The notes: generated by a model not told the origin, from the letters alone. A stretch of DNA of 64,000 nucleotides from Berkiella sp964606325 (GCA_964606325.1 CAZSGE010000001.1:124001-188000), one strand, 5' to 3'; counted from the first letter of the stretch, positions 8,004 to 17,778 are shown. A program made the numbers and translations.

Positions 8004-9184
8004 ATAAAACAATAAAAAAATATAGCTTAAGTGCTTTGGTATTAAGTTTAGGGCTAGTGATGTCAGGCTGTGGCCAAAGTCCGGTGCGTAATCCTTTTGC
8101 GGGGCGTACAGAGCCAAAATTAGGTGAGTTGCCACCCATTGCGCATCCCAAAGGTGCGACTAAAGTGGCATGGTCAACAGGGACTTTATCAAAACAAGAA
8201 AGATTCACAAAACTCATTCCCTACGCTAACAATGACATGCTCTATGCTGCAGATGGCCATGGCAAAGTAGTTGCTCTAAATAGCAAAACAGGAAAAAAGC
8301 TCTGGAGCACTAACACCAAGAAAAAATTTAGTGCAGGTCCAACCCTCGTTGATAATTTGTTATTACTATCCACGGCAGATGCATTAGTCGTTGCTTTAGA
8401 TGCTAGCAATGGTAAAAAAGTCTGGGAATCAAAAGTAAATAGCGAAGTGTTAGCGCCACCCAGTGGTAAAGATGGTATTGTATTAGTGCATGCCAATGAT
8501 GGTTCTGTTAGTGCTTTAAATGCACAAAGTGGTCAAAAGCTATGGGCGGTTGATCAAGCAACTCCTTCCTTAACCTTACATTTTAGTAGTGCCCCTGTCG
8601 TTGTTGGTAATCGTGTATTGGTTGGTTTTTCTACCGGCAAGCTTTTGGCGCTTAATTTACAAACAGGTGTGATTGAGTGGGAAAGAACCATTTCACTTCC
8701 ACAAGGTCGCTCTGAAATTCAACGAATGGTTGATATTACAGCAGATCCTTTAGTGTCAGATGACACGGTGTATGTGATTACCTACCAAGGCAAAATGGCG
8801 GCAGTTAACATTAACACGGGTAATCTATTATGGGACAGAGATGTATCCTCCTATCAAAATATTGCCCAAACCAAAGATTTACTTTTTGTCACAGATAATG
8901 CCCATAATTTGTGGGCTATTAACAAACAAACTGGCGCGACACAATGGAAACAAGCCGCGCTTGCGCAGCGTTATATTACGGGGCCATCCGTTGTATCTGG
9001 GTTGGTAGCTGTTGCCGATAGGGGTGGCTATGTCCATTTCTTATCAGCCAATAACGGACACATCGTTAATCGTATGCATTTGTCTGGAAAAATTTACCAA
9101 GGACCTATAAGTATTAATAATGAACTGATTGTAAATGCCTACAACGGAAAAGTAGCAGCGATCACCGTTGATGGGAGCGTTTAG
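8000..9184 (+). CDS. bamB: Outer membrane assembly lipoprotein BamB
   Basis: Beta-propeller lipoprotein of the BAM complex that inserts outer-membrane proteins. The signal peptide ends in lipobox MSGC. The rest is a PQQ-type eight-bladed propeller with repeated blade motifs (ALNSKTGKKLWS, ALDASNGKKVWES, ALNAQSGQKLWAV, AVNINTGNLLWDR, AINKQTGATQWKQ). Length 394 aa is normal. It overlaps yfgM by four bases and is followed at once by der, the usual gammaproteobacterial order. Confidence 0.95.
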   Translation: MNKTIKKYSLSALVLSLGLVMSGCGQSPVRNPFAGRTEPKLGELPPIAHPKGATKVAWSTGTLSKQERFTKLIPYANNDMLYAADGHGKVVALNSKTGKKLWSTNTKKKFSAGPTLVDNLLLLSTADALVVALDASNGKKVWESKVNSEVLAPPSGKDGIVLVHANDGSVSALNAQSGQKLWAVDQATPSLTLHFSSAPVVVGNRVLVGFSTGKLLALNLQTGVIEWERTISLPQGRSEIQRMVDITADPLVSDDTVYVITYQGKMAAVNINTGNLLWDRDVSSYQNIAQTKDLLFVTDNAHNLWAINKQTGATQWKQAALAQRYITGPSVVSGLVAVADRGGYVHFLSANNGHIVNRMHLSGKIYQGPISINNELIVNAYNGKVAAITVDGSV

Positions 9185-9187
9185 TTG

Positions 9188-10621
9188 ATGATTCCGGTTT
9201 TTGCCATTGTCGGTAGGCCAAATGTTGGTAAATCTACTTTATTTAATCGCTTAACGCATTCGCAAAAGGCGCTTGTAGTTGATCAACCTGGTGTAACCAG
9301 AGACAGGCAGTTTGGCCAAGGCTATCTTGAAGATAATCACTATATTGTGATCGACTCAGGTGGTATTGGTGAAAGTACATCCTCTGAAATTGATGAGGCG
9401 ATGCTCAAGCAATCACGCCTTGCTATCAATGAAGCAGATTTAATTCTGTTTGTTGTCGATGGCCGTCAGGGGTTAACGCATATTGATAGAGAAATTGCCA
9501 AAGAATTACGTAAGCAATCTACTCCCGTTTTATTAGTCATTAATAAGACAGATGGTTTAGACACGGAAGTGATTAAAGGTGATTTTTATCGCTTAGGATT
9601 TAATGACATCGCTGCCATTACGGCTAGTCATAATCGGGGTATCGAAGAGTTGCTTTGGCAAGCTTTTGAGCTTATTCCTGAGCCTGAAGTTATTGATGAA
9701 TTAGATGGGGCAGATGAATCAGATTTCTCTGATGAAAGCGAAGAAGATACAGCTCCTCCCAAAGTTGCGATTATTGGCCGACCTAATGTGGGCAAATCAA
9801 CCTTAGTGAATCGTATGTTAGGAGAAGAGCGCGTGATTGTTTGCGATATGCCAGGCACGACTCGTGATAGCATTCATATCAATATGACGCGTATGGGTAA
9901 ATCCTATACTTTGATTGATACAGCCGGCGTTCGCAAAAAGAAAGTCACAATGGATGTGGTTGAGAAATTTTCAGCCATCAAAACTTTGCATGCCATTAAA
10001 GAAGCCAATGTAGTGTTGCTCATTTTTGATGCAAAAATGGGTTTGACCGATCAAGACTTATCACTAATTAGTTTTACGATTGATGCGGGTAAATGCTTAA
10101 TTATCTGTGCTAACAAATGGGATGGCATGGAAGAAGATGCTAAAGCTCAAGTTAAAGATCAGTTAGAATATCGGTTGAAATTTGCTGATTTTGCACTTAT
10201 TCATACCATTTCTGCTTTACATGGTACAGGTGTTGGTGATTTATTCAAATCCATAGACAAAGTCTATCAAAGTGCGAACAAACTATTGGGTACAACCGAT
10301 CTCACTGAACTATTAGAATGTGCCATTGAAGCACATCAGCCACCTTTAGTGCGTGGTAAACGGATTAAATTACGTTATGCACATTGTGGTGGCCATAATC
10401 CGCCAACAATTGTGATTCATGGTAATCAAACCGAAGAAGTACCACAAAGCTATCAAAAATATCTCACCAATTATTTTATTAAAGCGCTTAAGCTGGTTGG
10501 AACACCGGTTAAACTAGTTTTCAAATCGGGTGAAAATCCTTATGCGCACAAACGAAATATTCTCACGCCGCGCCAAATCTACAAAAAGAAACGTTTAATG
10601 AAGCATGTAAAAAGCAGGTAA
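9188..10621 (+). CDS. der: Ribosome assembly GTPase Der (EngA)
   Basis: Essential double GTPase for 50S ribosome assembly. There are two complete G domains, each with GRPNVGKST: the first at the N-terminus (DSGG, NKTDG), the second after an acidic linker (about residues 176-190; DTAG, NKWDG). A KH-like domain and a basic tail (KKKRLMKHVKSR) complete it. ATG 9188 is preferred to the TTG one codon earlier because it gives the family N-terminus. It is the last gene of this operon; a terminator follows. Confidence 0.96.
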   Translation: MIPVFAIVGRPNVGKSTLFNRLTHSQKALVVDQPGVTRDRQFGQGYLEDNHYIVIDSGGIGESTSSEIDEAMLKQSRLAINEADLILFVVDGRQGLTHIDREIAKELRKQSTPVLLVINKTDGLDTEVIKGDFYRLGFNDIAAITASHNRGIEELLWQAFELIPEPEVIDELDGADESDFSDESEEDTAPPKVAIIGRPNVGKSTLVNRMLGEERVIVCDMPGTTRDSIHINMTRMGKSYTLIDTAGVRKKKVTMDVVEKFSAIKTLHAIKEANVVLLIFDAKMGLTDQDLSLISFTIDAGKCLIICANKWDGMEEDAKAQVKDQLEYRLKFADFALIHTISALHGTGVGDLFKSIDKVYQSANKLLGTTDLTELLECAIEAHQPPLVRGKRIKLRYAHCGGHNPPTIVIHGNQTEEVPQSYQKYLTNYFIKALKLVGTPVKLVFKSGENPYAHKRNILTPRQIYKKKRLMKHVKSR

Positions 10622-10664
10622 AGCTGCTCTTACATTAAACACTCGCTTTTATTCTGTAATAGAG

Positions 10665-10695
10665 GACAAAGAGGTTACATACCTCATTGTCTTTT
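10665..10695 (+). terminator. Probable terminator after der
   Basis: Stem GACAAAGAGG / CCTCATTGTC (10665-10674 with 10682-10691, one mismatch), 7-base loop, followed by TTTTA. It ends the hisS-der unit. Confidence 0.65.
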
Positions 10696-10800
10696 ATTGC
10701 ATAGAATATCCAGCATAACCTGTAGTGTTTTTCTTGATCTTCTTTGTTAGCTAATTTAATATCGCCCTTGTGTCATAAAAAACTATATGGTGGTGCGGAA

Positions 10801-12813
10801 ATGGCTTTAGATGGTGTAAGTGCAACGAAAGATGCAGAAAATAAATTAGTTATTCTTGATAAAAAAGTAAACACTGCAATTTTAAAAGCCGTTCTCAAAG
10901 AAATGGAAATTAATAACCAAGAGAGTGGTATATTTTATCCAACAGTTAAAGTAGGTTCTGCAAAACAGGCACAATTCACCACTTATACTATTTTGGCAAC
11001 ACAAAGCATAAATACAATCAATAACGCAAGTAACATCGAAACGCAATTTCATCGTATAGATTTACAAGATGCATCGACCCTATTGGGACAGGGAGGACAA
11101 GGTCGTGTTGTGCTTGCTCGCAATCTTGTGACTGGCAATTTAGCAGCTTTGAAAGTGCATTTTCAAAGAAGTATTACTTTTGAAGAAGACTTGGAACGAG
11201 AAAGACGTAATTTAAAATTAGCCGGAAAATTAATTGGACAGGCAAGGGTGTCTCTTTCTCTTGCGCCATCAACCCAAACTTCAGAAATGAAAGATGTCAG
11301 TTCAGCAAGTTCATCTAAATCCAATACTACAATCCAATATCCTACACAAGAATATGAAATCACGTTAATGGAATACTGTTCAGGTGCGAACCTACTTGAT
11401 TTTATGTATGAAATTGATAACACCAAAGATAAAGATTCACCAGAGTATTTTATAAAGAAAAAAGCACTAACGTTGAAGGAAAAGGCAAATTTAGTCTTGC
11501 AAGTGTTACAACAGGTAAATTGGCTTCATCAGACTGCAACACTTTTACATAAAGATCTCAAGTCGGAAAATTTTGTGCTAAGAGGCGCACGTTTTCCACT
11601 TTTTCAATTAAGGTTAATAGATTTAGGATCAGGTTTGCTTTACAAAGGTCTTAATCATCCTGAAAACGAAAAAGATAATTCAAAACCGGGTAATATAGGG
11701 CATATTGCTCCAGAAATGCTGGTCAATACAAAGGATTGTCCACCTTTTGACATGGCCTGTGAATTTTGGTCACTTGGGGTAGTTATTGCTGAAATTATTT
11801 CAGATGGCAATTATCAAAAAGCTATTCGTAAGGTATTGTTAGAAGCGTTAGACAAAGATTCACTCATGGATCTCAATTATGATAGAGATTTTATCTATAA
11901 AGCTTTGCCTGATGTCATTTGTGACGATACCAAGAACAAAAAATATCAGGATCCACAAGAAAATATATTGTGGGCTGAGCTAACATCAATGGTATCTTTG
12001 CTGCTAAACACAAGAGAAATCCGCGCCACACTCGATCTTTCAAAATTTATTGATAAGCTCTTGCAAATATTTTTTAAAAAGACAGAGCTTCAACCTGAAT
12101 ATCGTTCTTCCTTAAGCTTAAGAGAGCTCAGAAAATATAGTTTAAGATTGTTAAGCACTTCGAACGCTTCCGCGTCAGTCGCCACCGTCCAAGTTGAGGA
12201 TCTTTCAGAAAAAGCATCGAAAAGAAAAGAACTTAAACGTAGTCATTCATCAAAAAAACTACTCACAAAATCAAAAGTAGATATAAGCAAAACTAGTAAA
12301 GACACGATAGAAGCATCCTCCTCCTCAAGTGAACAACCAGCATCATTACGTTCTAGAAGTAAAAGCGCATCCGAAAATAATCACTCTAAAAAGGTGATAG
12401 CAAAGAAAGTTGATGCCAGTGAAAATTCAACACAACCCCGTTTGATAGTAAGTTCATTATCAGATATACACTATTATCCTAGTGGTTCTTCATCTGTTGA
12501 TGATGTTGGAACAAGTCTAGAAGCGCTTGATTTAAATGAAACTGAATCGCAAACGTCTTCAAACCCCGTTGTTGACAAATTGCTAGCTCAGCTGGCAACT
12601 AAACTTTCTCAGACTGCGAATACATCAGCTTCTCCTGTCGCACAAGTCAGACGTTCGTTATTAATACAACAGACCGAGATGGCTAAAAGATCTTCTGGTA
12701 ATTTTGAGGATTTAAGAGCAGACATTGAAATGTTAAGCGATATTTCTAAAGGAACACCAGAAGCTGAGAGTATTGGCACAGTTTATTCAACATTGTTTCC
12801 AAGTTCGAAATAA
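10801..12813 (+). CDS. Eukaryotic-like Ser/Thr protein kinase, putative effector
   Basis: 670-residue protein with a Hanks-type kinase domain at about residues 85-370: glycine loop GxGxxG at Gly96-Gly101 (GQGGQG), ATP-anchoring Lys118 (AALK), catalytic loop HKDLKSEN from His250 (HRDLKxxN form), metal-binding DLG at 274-276 (DFG form), and APE at 303-305 before the F-helix (EFWSLGVVIAE). All catalytic residues are present, so it should be active. The C-terminal ~270 residues are Ser/Lys-rich and look disordered. It lacks a membrane segment and PASTA repeats, so it is not a PknB-type sensor; a secreted host-directed kinase is the likely alternative. Start 10801 follows a GGTGGTGCGGA region; an upstream TTG at 10744 is less likely. 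Confidence 0.85.
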   Translation: MALDGVSATKDAENKLVILDKKVNTAILKAVLKEMEINNQESGIFYPTVKVGSAKQAQFTTYTILATQSINTINNASNIETQFHRIDLQDASTLLGQGGQGRVVLARNLVTGNLAALKVHFQRSITFEEDLERERRNLKLAGKLIGQARVSLSLAPSTQTSEMKDVSSASSSKSNTTIQYPTQEYEITLMEYCSGANLLDFMYEIDNTKDKDSPEYFIKKKALTLKEKANLVLQVLQQVNWLHQTATLLHKDLKSENFVLRGARFPLFQLRLIDLGSGLLYKGLNHPENEKDNSKPGNIGHIAPEMLVNTKDCPPFDMACEFWSLGVVIAEIISDGNYQKAIRKVLLEALDKDSLMDLNYDRDFIYKALPDVICDDTKNKKYQDPQENILWAELTSMVSLLLNTREIRATLDLSKFIDKLLQIFFKKTELQPEYRSSLSLRELRKYSLRLLSTSNASASVATVQVEDLSEKASKRKELKRSHSSKKLLTKSKVDISKTSKDTIEASSSSSEQPASLRSRSKSASENNHSKKVIAKKVDASENSTQPRLIVSSLSDIHYYPSGSSSVDDVGTSLEALDLNETESQTSSNPVVDKLLAQLATKLSQTANTSASPVAQVRRSLLIQQTEMAKRSSGNFEDLRADIEMLSDISKGTPEAESIGTVYSTLFPSSK

Positions 12814-12821
12814 GTTGTGGG

Positions 12822-12842
12822 GTGGACAAAGGATTTGTCCAC
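12822..12842 (+). other. Short hairpin between convergent genes
   Basis: Perfect 9-bp stem GTGGACAAA / TTTGTCCAC with a 3-base loop, 8 bases after the kinase stop and between it and the convergent xseA. No T-run follows. The segment starts TGTGGGGTGGAC, similar to hairpins after lysS (42481) and era (63307). Confidence 0.5.
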
Positions 12843-12863
12843 TATGATGTAATCGAATGTTTT

Positions 12864-14075
12864 TTAGTTTATTGTGGTCACAACGCTGCTAAATTTACCA
12901 TTATGCAACTGTGTTACCACTTTTTGATTAATTTGTACTTGGTTAATATCCTGTATTACTGCAGCATTTTCATCGGTCACAATCGCATAACCGCGACCCA
13001 GTGTGGCCAACGGGCTTATTGCATTTAGTCTGGCGCTTAATATTCCCAGCTTGTTTTGGGCTTTTTCTAAAATGTTATTGATGAGCAGAGCTAATTGTTT
13101 ATTTAAATGCTCGCATAATTGAAAAGCTTGTTGAATCACCATGCCAGGATGAATCATTTGTTTTTCAAGACTATCTAAGCGCTGTGCAGCAAAATCTAAT
13201 TTTCGCTTCATCGCCTGCATTAAACGGTGCTTTTTATTTTCAAAAAGTGCAATCAGCTCTACCGAATCGGGTGTGATTGTCTCTGCAGCAGCAGAAGGCG
13301 TTGGCGCACGCAAATCGGCCACAAAATCCGCTATGGTAAAATCGACTTCATGTCCAATCCCCGTGACAGTGGGCAAAGCGCTTGCATAAATGGCTCTGGC
13401 GACGATTTCTTCGTTAAAGCACCAGAGATCTTCTAAGCTACCACCACCTCTGGCGATAACTAAAACATCCGCTTCTTTGTGAATATTCGCTAATTCGATA
13501 GCTTTGACGATGTCTTTTGCCGCTGTTTTGCCTTGCACTTGGGTATGATAAATCGTGACTTGCGCAATAGGGTAACGCCTTTTGAGCACACTCAAGATAT
13601 CTTGAATGGCAGCGCCCGTGTGAGAAGTCACAATACCAATATGTTTTGGGTAGGCGGGGAGCTGTTTTTTAAGGCTTTGCTCGAATAAACCTTCGGCTTG
13701 TAACTTAGCTTTGAGTGCTTCAAATGCCTTTTGAAGTGCCCCTTGGCCCCATTCTTCCATTTGCGTGACTATCAACTGATAATCGCCACGTTCTTCATAA
13801 ATACTGACTTGAGCCCGAATAACCACAGCCAACCCATCTTTGGGCGTAAAGTCCAAATGGCGGTTGGAGCCTTTAAACATGGCACATCTGACTTGGGCAT
13901 GTGCATCTTTTAGCGTGAAATAGATATGTCCAGAACGCGGGAGCGCCACATTAGAAAGCTCGCCCTTGACCCAAACTAAGCCAAACACTTCTTCTAAACG
14001 AGCACGAGCGGCTAGGTTGAGCTGCCCAACTGTTAAAACTGTTTTGCCATTCATGCTTTCCGTCTGAGTGAACAT
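12864..14075 (-). CDS. xseA: Exodeoxyribonuclease VII large subunit
   Basis: Catalytic subunit of exonuclease VII, which degrades single-stranded DNA. The N-terminal OB-fold (VGQLNLAARARLEEVFGLVWVKGELSN... GHIYFTLKD) is followed by the catalytic domain with the family blocks HIGIVTSHTGAAIQDIL, VIARGGGSLEDLWCFNEE, TVTGIGHEVDFTIADFVADLRAPTPSAAAE, and a helical C-terminus. At 403 aa it is somewhat shorter than the E. coli protein (456). An alternative ATG at 14054 also has a fair ribosome binding site. The small subunit gene xseB is not in the window. Confidence 0.95.
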   Translation of the reverse strand: MFTQTESMNGKTVLTVGQLNLAARARLEEVFGLVWVKGELSNVALPRSGHIYFTLKDAHAQVRCAMFKGSNRHLDFTPKDGLAVVIRAQVSIYEERGDYQLIVTQMEEWGQGALQKAFEALKAKLQAEGLFEQSLKKQLPAYPKHIGIVTSHTGAAIQDILSVLKRRYPIAQVTIYHTQVQGKTAAKDIVKAIELANIHKEADVLVIARGGGSLEDLWCFNEEIVARAIYASALPTVTGIGHEVDFTIADFVADLRAPTPSAAAETITPDSVELIALFENKKHRLMQAMKRKLDFAAQRLDSLEKQMIHPGMVIQQAFQLCEHLNKQLALLINNILEKAQNKLGILSARLNAISPLATLGRGYAIVTDENAAVIQDINQVQINQKVVTQLHNGKFSSVVTTIN

Positions 14076-14146
14076 ACACAGGCCTTTTCTTTATATGCAA
14101 AAATGAGGTAAAATATGCGATTATTTTTATTTTATGGGGTAAGGCT

Positions 14147-15616
14147 ATGCGGATTATTGAAGATGCGCTCACATTTGATGACGTTCTACTAGTGCCTGCC
14201 CACTCCGCCATATTACCTAAAGATGCTGATCTTAGGACAAGATTGACGCGAACAATAAAGCTTAACATTCCTTTAGTATCCGCTGCAATGGATACGGTGA
14301 CTGAGGCCAAACTGGCTATTGCGCTAGCCCAAGAAGGCGGCATCGGCATTATTCATAAAAATATGTCGTTTGAAATGCAAGCTGACGAAATTCGTAAAGT
14401 GAAGAAATTTGAAAGCGGTATTGTTAAAAATCCTATTACTGTTAAACCAACAACACGTATCGGTGAATTATTAAGTCTTGTTGAAAGTTATGGAATCTCC
14501 GGTGTTCCGGTAGTCAATGATCAAGATGAGTTGGTAGGTATTGTGACTCACCGAGATTGGCGCTTTGAAAATGATCTGAATTTACCGGTTGCACGTATCA
14601 TGACACCTAAGGAACGTTTAGTAACGGTTTCTGAAGGCACAGCCATGACCGAGGTCGTAGAATTATTTCGTGAGCATCGGTTAGAAAAAATACTTATTGT
14701 GAATGATGCTTTTAAGCTTAAAGGTTTAATTACAGTTAAAGATTTACAAAAAGCGAAAGATAAGCCCCTGTCCTGTAAAGATGAGTCAGGTCGTTTATGT
14801 GTTGGTGCTGCTGTTGGTACCGGAAAAGAAACAGAAGATCGTGTGAGTGCCTTGGTAGAAGCAGGCGTGGATGTGGTTATCGTTGATACCGCACATGGCC
14901 ACTCTCAGGGTGTGATTGATAGAGTTAAATGGATTAAACAACACTATCCCCAACTCCAAGTGATTGCGGGTAATGTTGCTACAGCGGATGGCGCTTTAGC
15001 GCTAGTGAAAGCAGGGGCGGATGGCATAAAAGTGGGTATAGGCCCAGGATCAATTTGTACCACACGGATTGTTGCCGGTGTAGGTGTTCCTCAAGTTACC
15101 GCTATTTATAATGTTGCGACAGCATTGGCTAAGCAGAATATTCCTGTGATTGCCGATGGTGGTGTGCGCTATTCAGGTGATATTGCGAAAGCATTAGCAG
15201 CGGGCGCCTCCTCTGTTATGGTGGGTAGCTTATTAGCGGGAACAGATGAAGCACCAGGTGAAACCATTTTATATCAAGGTCGTTCTTATAAATCATATCG
15301 TGGCATGGGCTCATTAGGCGCCATGGCTCAACGTCAGGGCTCCAGCGATCGCTACTTCCAATCCTTTGAGCAAGGCGCAGAAAAATTAGTACCCGAAGGG
15401 ATCGAAGGTCGAGTTCCTTATAAGGGTAGTATGCTTAACGTGGTACACCAGCTCATGGGCGGCTTGCGCTCTAGTATGGGTTATACCGGCGTTTCCAATA
15501 TTGATGCTCTGCGTACTGAAACGCAATTTGTACGCATTACCAATGCCGGCATCAGAGAAAGTCATGTTCATGATGTGACTATCACCAAAGAGCCACCAAA
15601 CTATCATAAAGACTAA
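14147..15616 (+). CDS. guaB: IMP dehydrogenase
   Basis: Oxidises IMP to XMP, the committed step to GMP. TIM-barrel enzyme with two CBS domains inserted at about residues 95-205. The catalytic loop GPGSICTTRIVAG carries Cys304, and the flap motif (RGMGSLGAM... RYFQ) is present. Length 489 aa is normal. The ATG follows GGGGTAAGG; a TAAAAT -10-like box lies about 35 bases before the start. guaA follows after 10 bases, so the two form a GMP operon. Confidence 0.97.
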   Translation: MRIIEDALTFDDVLLVPAHSAILPKDADLRTRLTRTIKLNIPLVSAAMDTVTEAKLAIALAQEGGIGIIHKNMSFEMQADEIRKVKKFESGIVKNPITVKPTTRIGELLSLVESYGISGVPVVNDQDELVGIVTHRDWRFENDLNLPVARIMTPKERLVTVSEGTAMTEVVELFREHRLEKILIVNDAFKLKGLITVKDLQKAKDKPLSCKDESGRLCVGAAVGTGKETEDRVSALVEAGVDVVIVDTAHGHSQGVIDRVKWIKQHYPQLQVIAGNVATADGALALVKAGADGIKVGIGPGSICTTRIVAGVGVPQVTAIYNVATALAKQNIPVIADGGVRYSGDIAKALAAGASSVMVGSLLAGTDEAPGETILYQGRSYKSYRGMGSLGAMAQRQGSSDRYFQSFEQGAEKLVPEGIEGRVPYKGSMLNVVHQLMGGLRSSMGYTGVSNIDALRTETQFVRITNAGIRESHVHDVTITKEPPNYHKD

Positions 15617-15626
15617 GAGTAAACAG

Positions 15627-17171
15627 ATGTTAGCAAATGCAAATAAAATCTTAATTTTAGATTTTGGCTCACAATATTCACAATTAATTGCAAGAAGAGT
15701 TCGTGAGGCTGGCGTCTATTGTGAATTACATGCTTTTGATTGGTCGCCAGATGAGATCCGCGCTTTTGCACCAAGCGGTATTATCCTTTCAGGCGGCCCT
15801 GAATCCGTACATTTAGAAAATACCCCAAAAATTGCGCAAGTCGTTTTTGATTTGCAATGCCCCTTGTTAGGTATTTGCTATGGCATGCAAGCGCTGGCAC
15901 ATCAATTAGGTGGCAAAGTTGCACCTTCAGGCAAACGTGAATATGGTCATGCGCAGATTAGCATAACGACACCATCGAATTTATTTCATAACATGCACAA
16001 CATGGATGTGTGGATGAGCCATGGTGATAAAGTCGTTGATATTCCTGCTGGCTTTAAAGTGTTGGCTTCAAGCCCTAACGCACCCATCACAGCCATGGCT
16101 GATGAACAACGACATTATTATGGTTTGCAATTTCATCCTGAAGTAACGCATACGCCTCAGGGGCAAGTTTTAATAGAGCATTTCTTATTTGATATTTGTA
16201 AAGTTAGCGCCGATTGGACCCCAGCTAATATTATTGAACAAGCTGTTCAAGAGATTAAGGAACAGGTAGGCAATGATAACGTGCTGTTAGGCTTATCGGG
16301 TGGCGTGGATTCTGCTGTTGCCGCAGCCCTAATTCATCGCGCGATTGGTAACCAATTAACCTGTATGTTTATTGATAATGGTTTGTTGCGTTTAAATGAA
16401 GCAGATCAAGTCATGTCCACTTTTTCAGAGCATCGCGGCATGAAAGTGATTCATGTTGATGCGGCTCACGTTTTTTATGAAGCTTTACAAGGTATTCAAG
16501 ATCCAGAAGCAAAACGTAAAGCCATTGGTAAAACCTTTGTTGAAATTTTTGAAAGAGAATCAGCAAAGCTTAATAACATAAAGTGGTTGGCACAAGGCAC
16601 AATATATCCAGATGTGATTGAGTCGGCAGGTAGCCAAACAGGCAAAGCTCATGTGATTAAATCTCATCATAATGTGGGTGGTTTGCCTGAAACAATGAAA
16701 TTATCACTGTGTGAGCCTTTGCGCATGCTCTTTAAAGATGAAGTGCGTAAAATCGGTATTGCATTAGGATTGCCCGAAAAAATTGTGATGCGTCATCCCT
16801 TTCCTGGCCCAGGGCTTGGGGTACGTATTTTAGGTGAAGTAAAACCCGAATTTGCCCAAATTGCACGCTTAGCTGACGCTATTTTTATCGATACCTTACA
16901 TGAATATAATTACTATCATAAGGTGAGCCAAGCTTTTGTGGTATTTTTGCCAGTTAAAGCAGTTGGTGTGAAGGGCGACGCCAGAAGTTATGAATATGTC
17001 GTTTCATTACGTGCAGTTGAAACCACCGACTTTATGACTGCAACGTGGGCACCTTTGCCTTATGATTTATTAGCGCAGGTTTCAAACCGAATTATCAATG
17101 AAATTCCGGGTATTGCCCGCGTAACTTACGATATTTCCAGCAAGCCACCAGCAACCATTGAGTGGGAATGA
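15627..17171 (+). CDS. guaA: GMP synthase (glutamine-hydrolysing)
   Basis: Converts XMP to GMP. N-terminal class I glutamine amidotransferase domain with nucleophile Cys84 (GICYGMQAL) and its His/Glu pair (LQFHPEVTHT); ATP-pyrophosphatase domain with P-loop LGLSGGVDSAVAAAL; C-terminal dimerisation domain ending in the usual PPATIEWE. Length 514 aa. It is co-transcribed with guaB and followed closely by tadA. Confidence 0.97.
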   Translation: MLANANKILILDFGSQYSQLIARRVREAGVYCELHAFDWSPDEIRAFAPSGIILSGGPESVHLENTPKIAQVVFDLQCPLLGICYGMQALAHQLGGKVAPSGKREYGHAQISITTPSNLFHNMHNMDVWMSHGDKVVDIPAGFKVLASSPNAPITAMADEQRHYYGLQFHPEVTHTPQGQVLIEHFLFDICKVSADWTPANIIEQAVQEIKEQVGNDNVLLGLSGGVDSAVAAALIHRAIGNQLTCMFIDNGLLRLNEADQVMSTFSEHRGMKVIHVDAAHVFYEALQGIQDPEAKRKAIGKTFVEIFERESAKLNNIKWLAQGTIYPDVIESAGSQTGKAHVIKSHHNVGGLPETMKLSLCEPLRMLFKDEVRKIGIALGLPEKIVMRHPFPGPGLGVRILGEVKPEFAQIARLADAIFIDTLHEYNYYHKVSQAFVVFLPVKAVGVKGDARSYEYVVSLRAVETTDFMTATWAPLPYDLLAQVSNRIINEIPGIARVTYDISSKPPATIEWE

Positions 17172-17172
17172 T

Positions 17173-17682
17173 TTGTATACCATTCCCCCAGGCTCCCCTT
17201 ATATTCTAGAAGGGGAGAATGAAACGGATCATTTCTGGATGCAACATGCCCTCTCATTAGCCTTGCGCGCGAGCAAACAAAACGAAGTGCCCGTTGGTGC
17301 TGTCATTGTTCGTGATAATGAAATTCTGGGTGAAGGTTATAATCAGCCAATTCTCAAACATGATCCGACTGCTCATGCTGAAATCCAAGCTATCCGCGAT
17401 GCAGCCCGCAATGATAAAAACTATCGTTTAATCAATACCACGCTTTATGTGACGCTTGAGCCTTGTGCTATGTGCGCAGGCGCCATTATCCAGGCAAGAA
17501 TAGAAAGAGTTGTTTTTGGTGCGGTTGATCCGCGCACAGGTGCCGCTGGCAGTGTGTTTAATGTGCTCAACACGCCGCAACTGAATCATCGTTGTGAAGT
17601 TGTTTCTGGCGTGTGCTCATTGGAATGCTCAGATATTTTAAAATCGTTTTTTAAAGCAAAACGTGAAAGTCAAAAAAGTTAG
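17173..17682 (+). CDS. tadA: tRNA-specific adenosine deaminase TadA
   Basis: Deaminates A34 to inosine in tRNA-Arg(ACG). Zinc-site motifs are HAEIQA (His ligand and catalytic Glu) and PCAMC (two Cys ligands); the conserved FWMQHALSLA and DPRTGAAGS are also present. No ATG covers the conserved N-terminus. TTG 17173, with GTGGGA five bases upstream, or TTG 17158, overlapping guaA, are the possible starts; the first ATG (17239) would cut into the conserved first helix. A hairpin (17193-17217) sits in the first codons. Confidence 0.92.
   Translation: MYTIPPGSPYILEGENETDHFWMQHALSLALRASKQNEVPVGAVIVRDNEILGEGYNQPILKHDPTAHAEIQAIRDAARNDKNYRLINTTLYVTLEPCAMCAGAIIQARIERVVFGAVDPRTGAAGSVFNVLNTPQLNHRCEVVSGVCSLECSDILKSFFKAKRESQKS
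17193..17217 (+). promoter_or_regulatory. Hairpin in the 5' coding region of tadA
   Basis: Perfect stem CTCCCCTT / AAGGGGAG (17193-17200 with 17210-17217) with a 9-base loop, seven codons after the likely TTG start and just after guaA. It may limit translation of tadA or separate its expression from guaBA. Confidence 0.35.
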
Positions 17683-17687
17683 TCGTG

Positions 17688-17778
17688 ATTACTGCTATAG
17701 CGGTAATAAAAGATTATTTATTCAAAATATTTACATAAATTTTCAAAATTAACTCAAAATTACTGCTATAGCATTAAT
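17688..17778. repeat. 14-bp direct repeat pair with palindromic core
   Basis: ATTACTGCTATAGC occurs at 17688 and again at 17759. The first copy extends to a near-perfect 20-base palindrome ending GCGGTAAT. The pair lies in the AT-rich gap between tadA and the convergent hydrolase gene. It may be a terminator remnant or a protein-binding site; role unknown. Confidence 0.6.
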
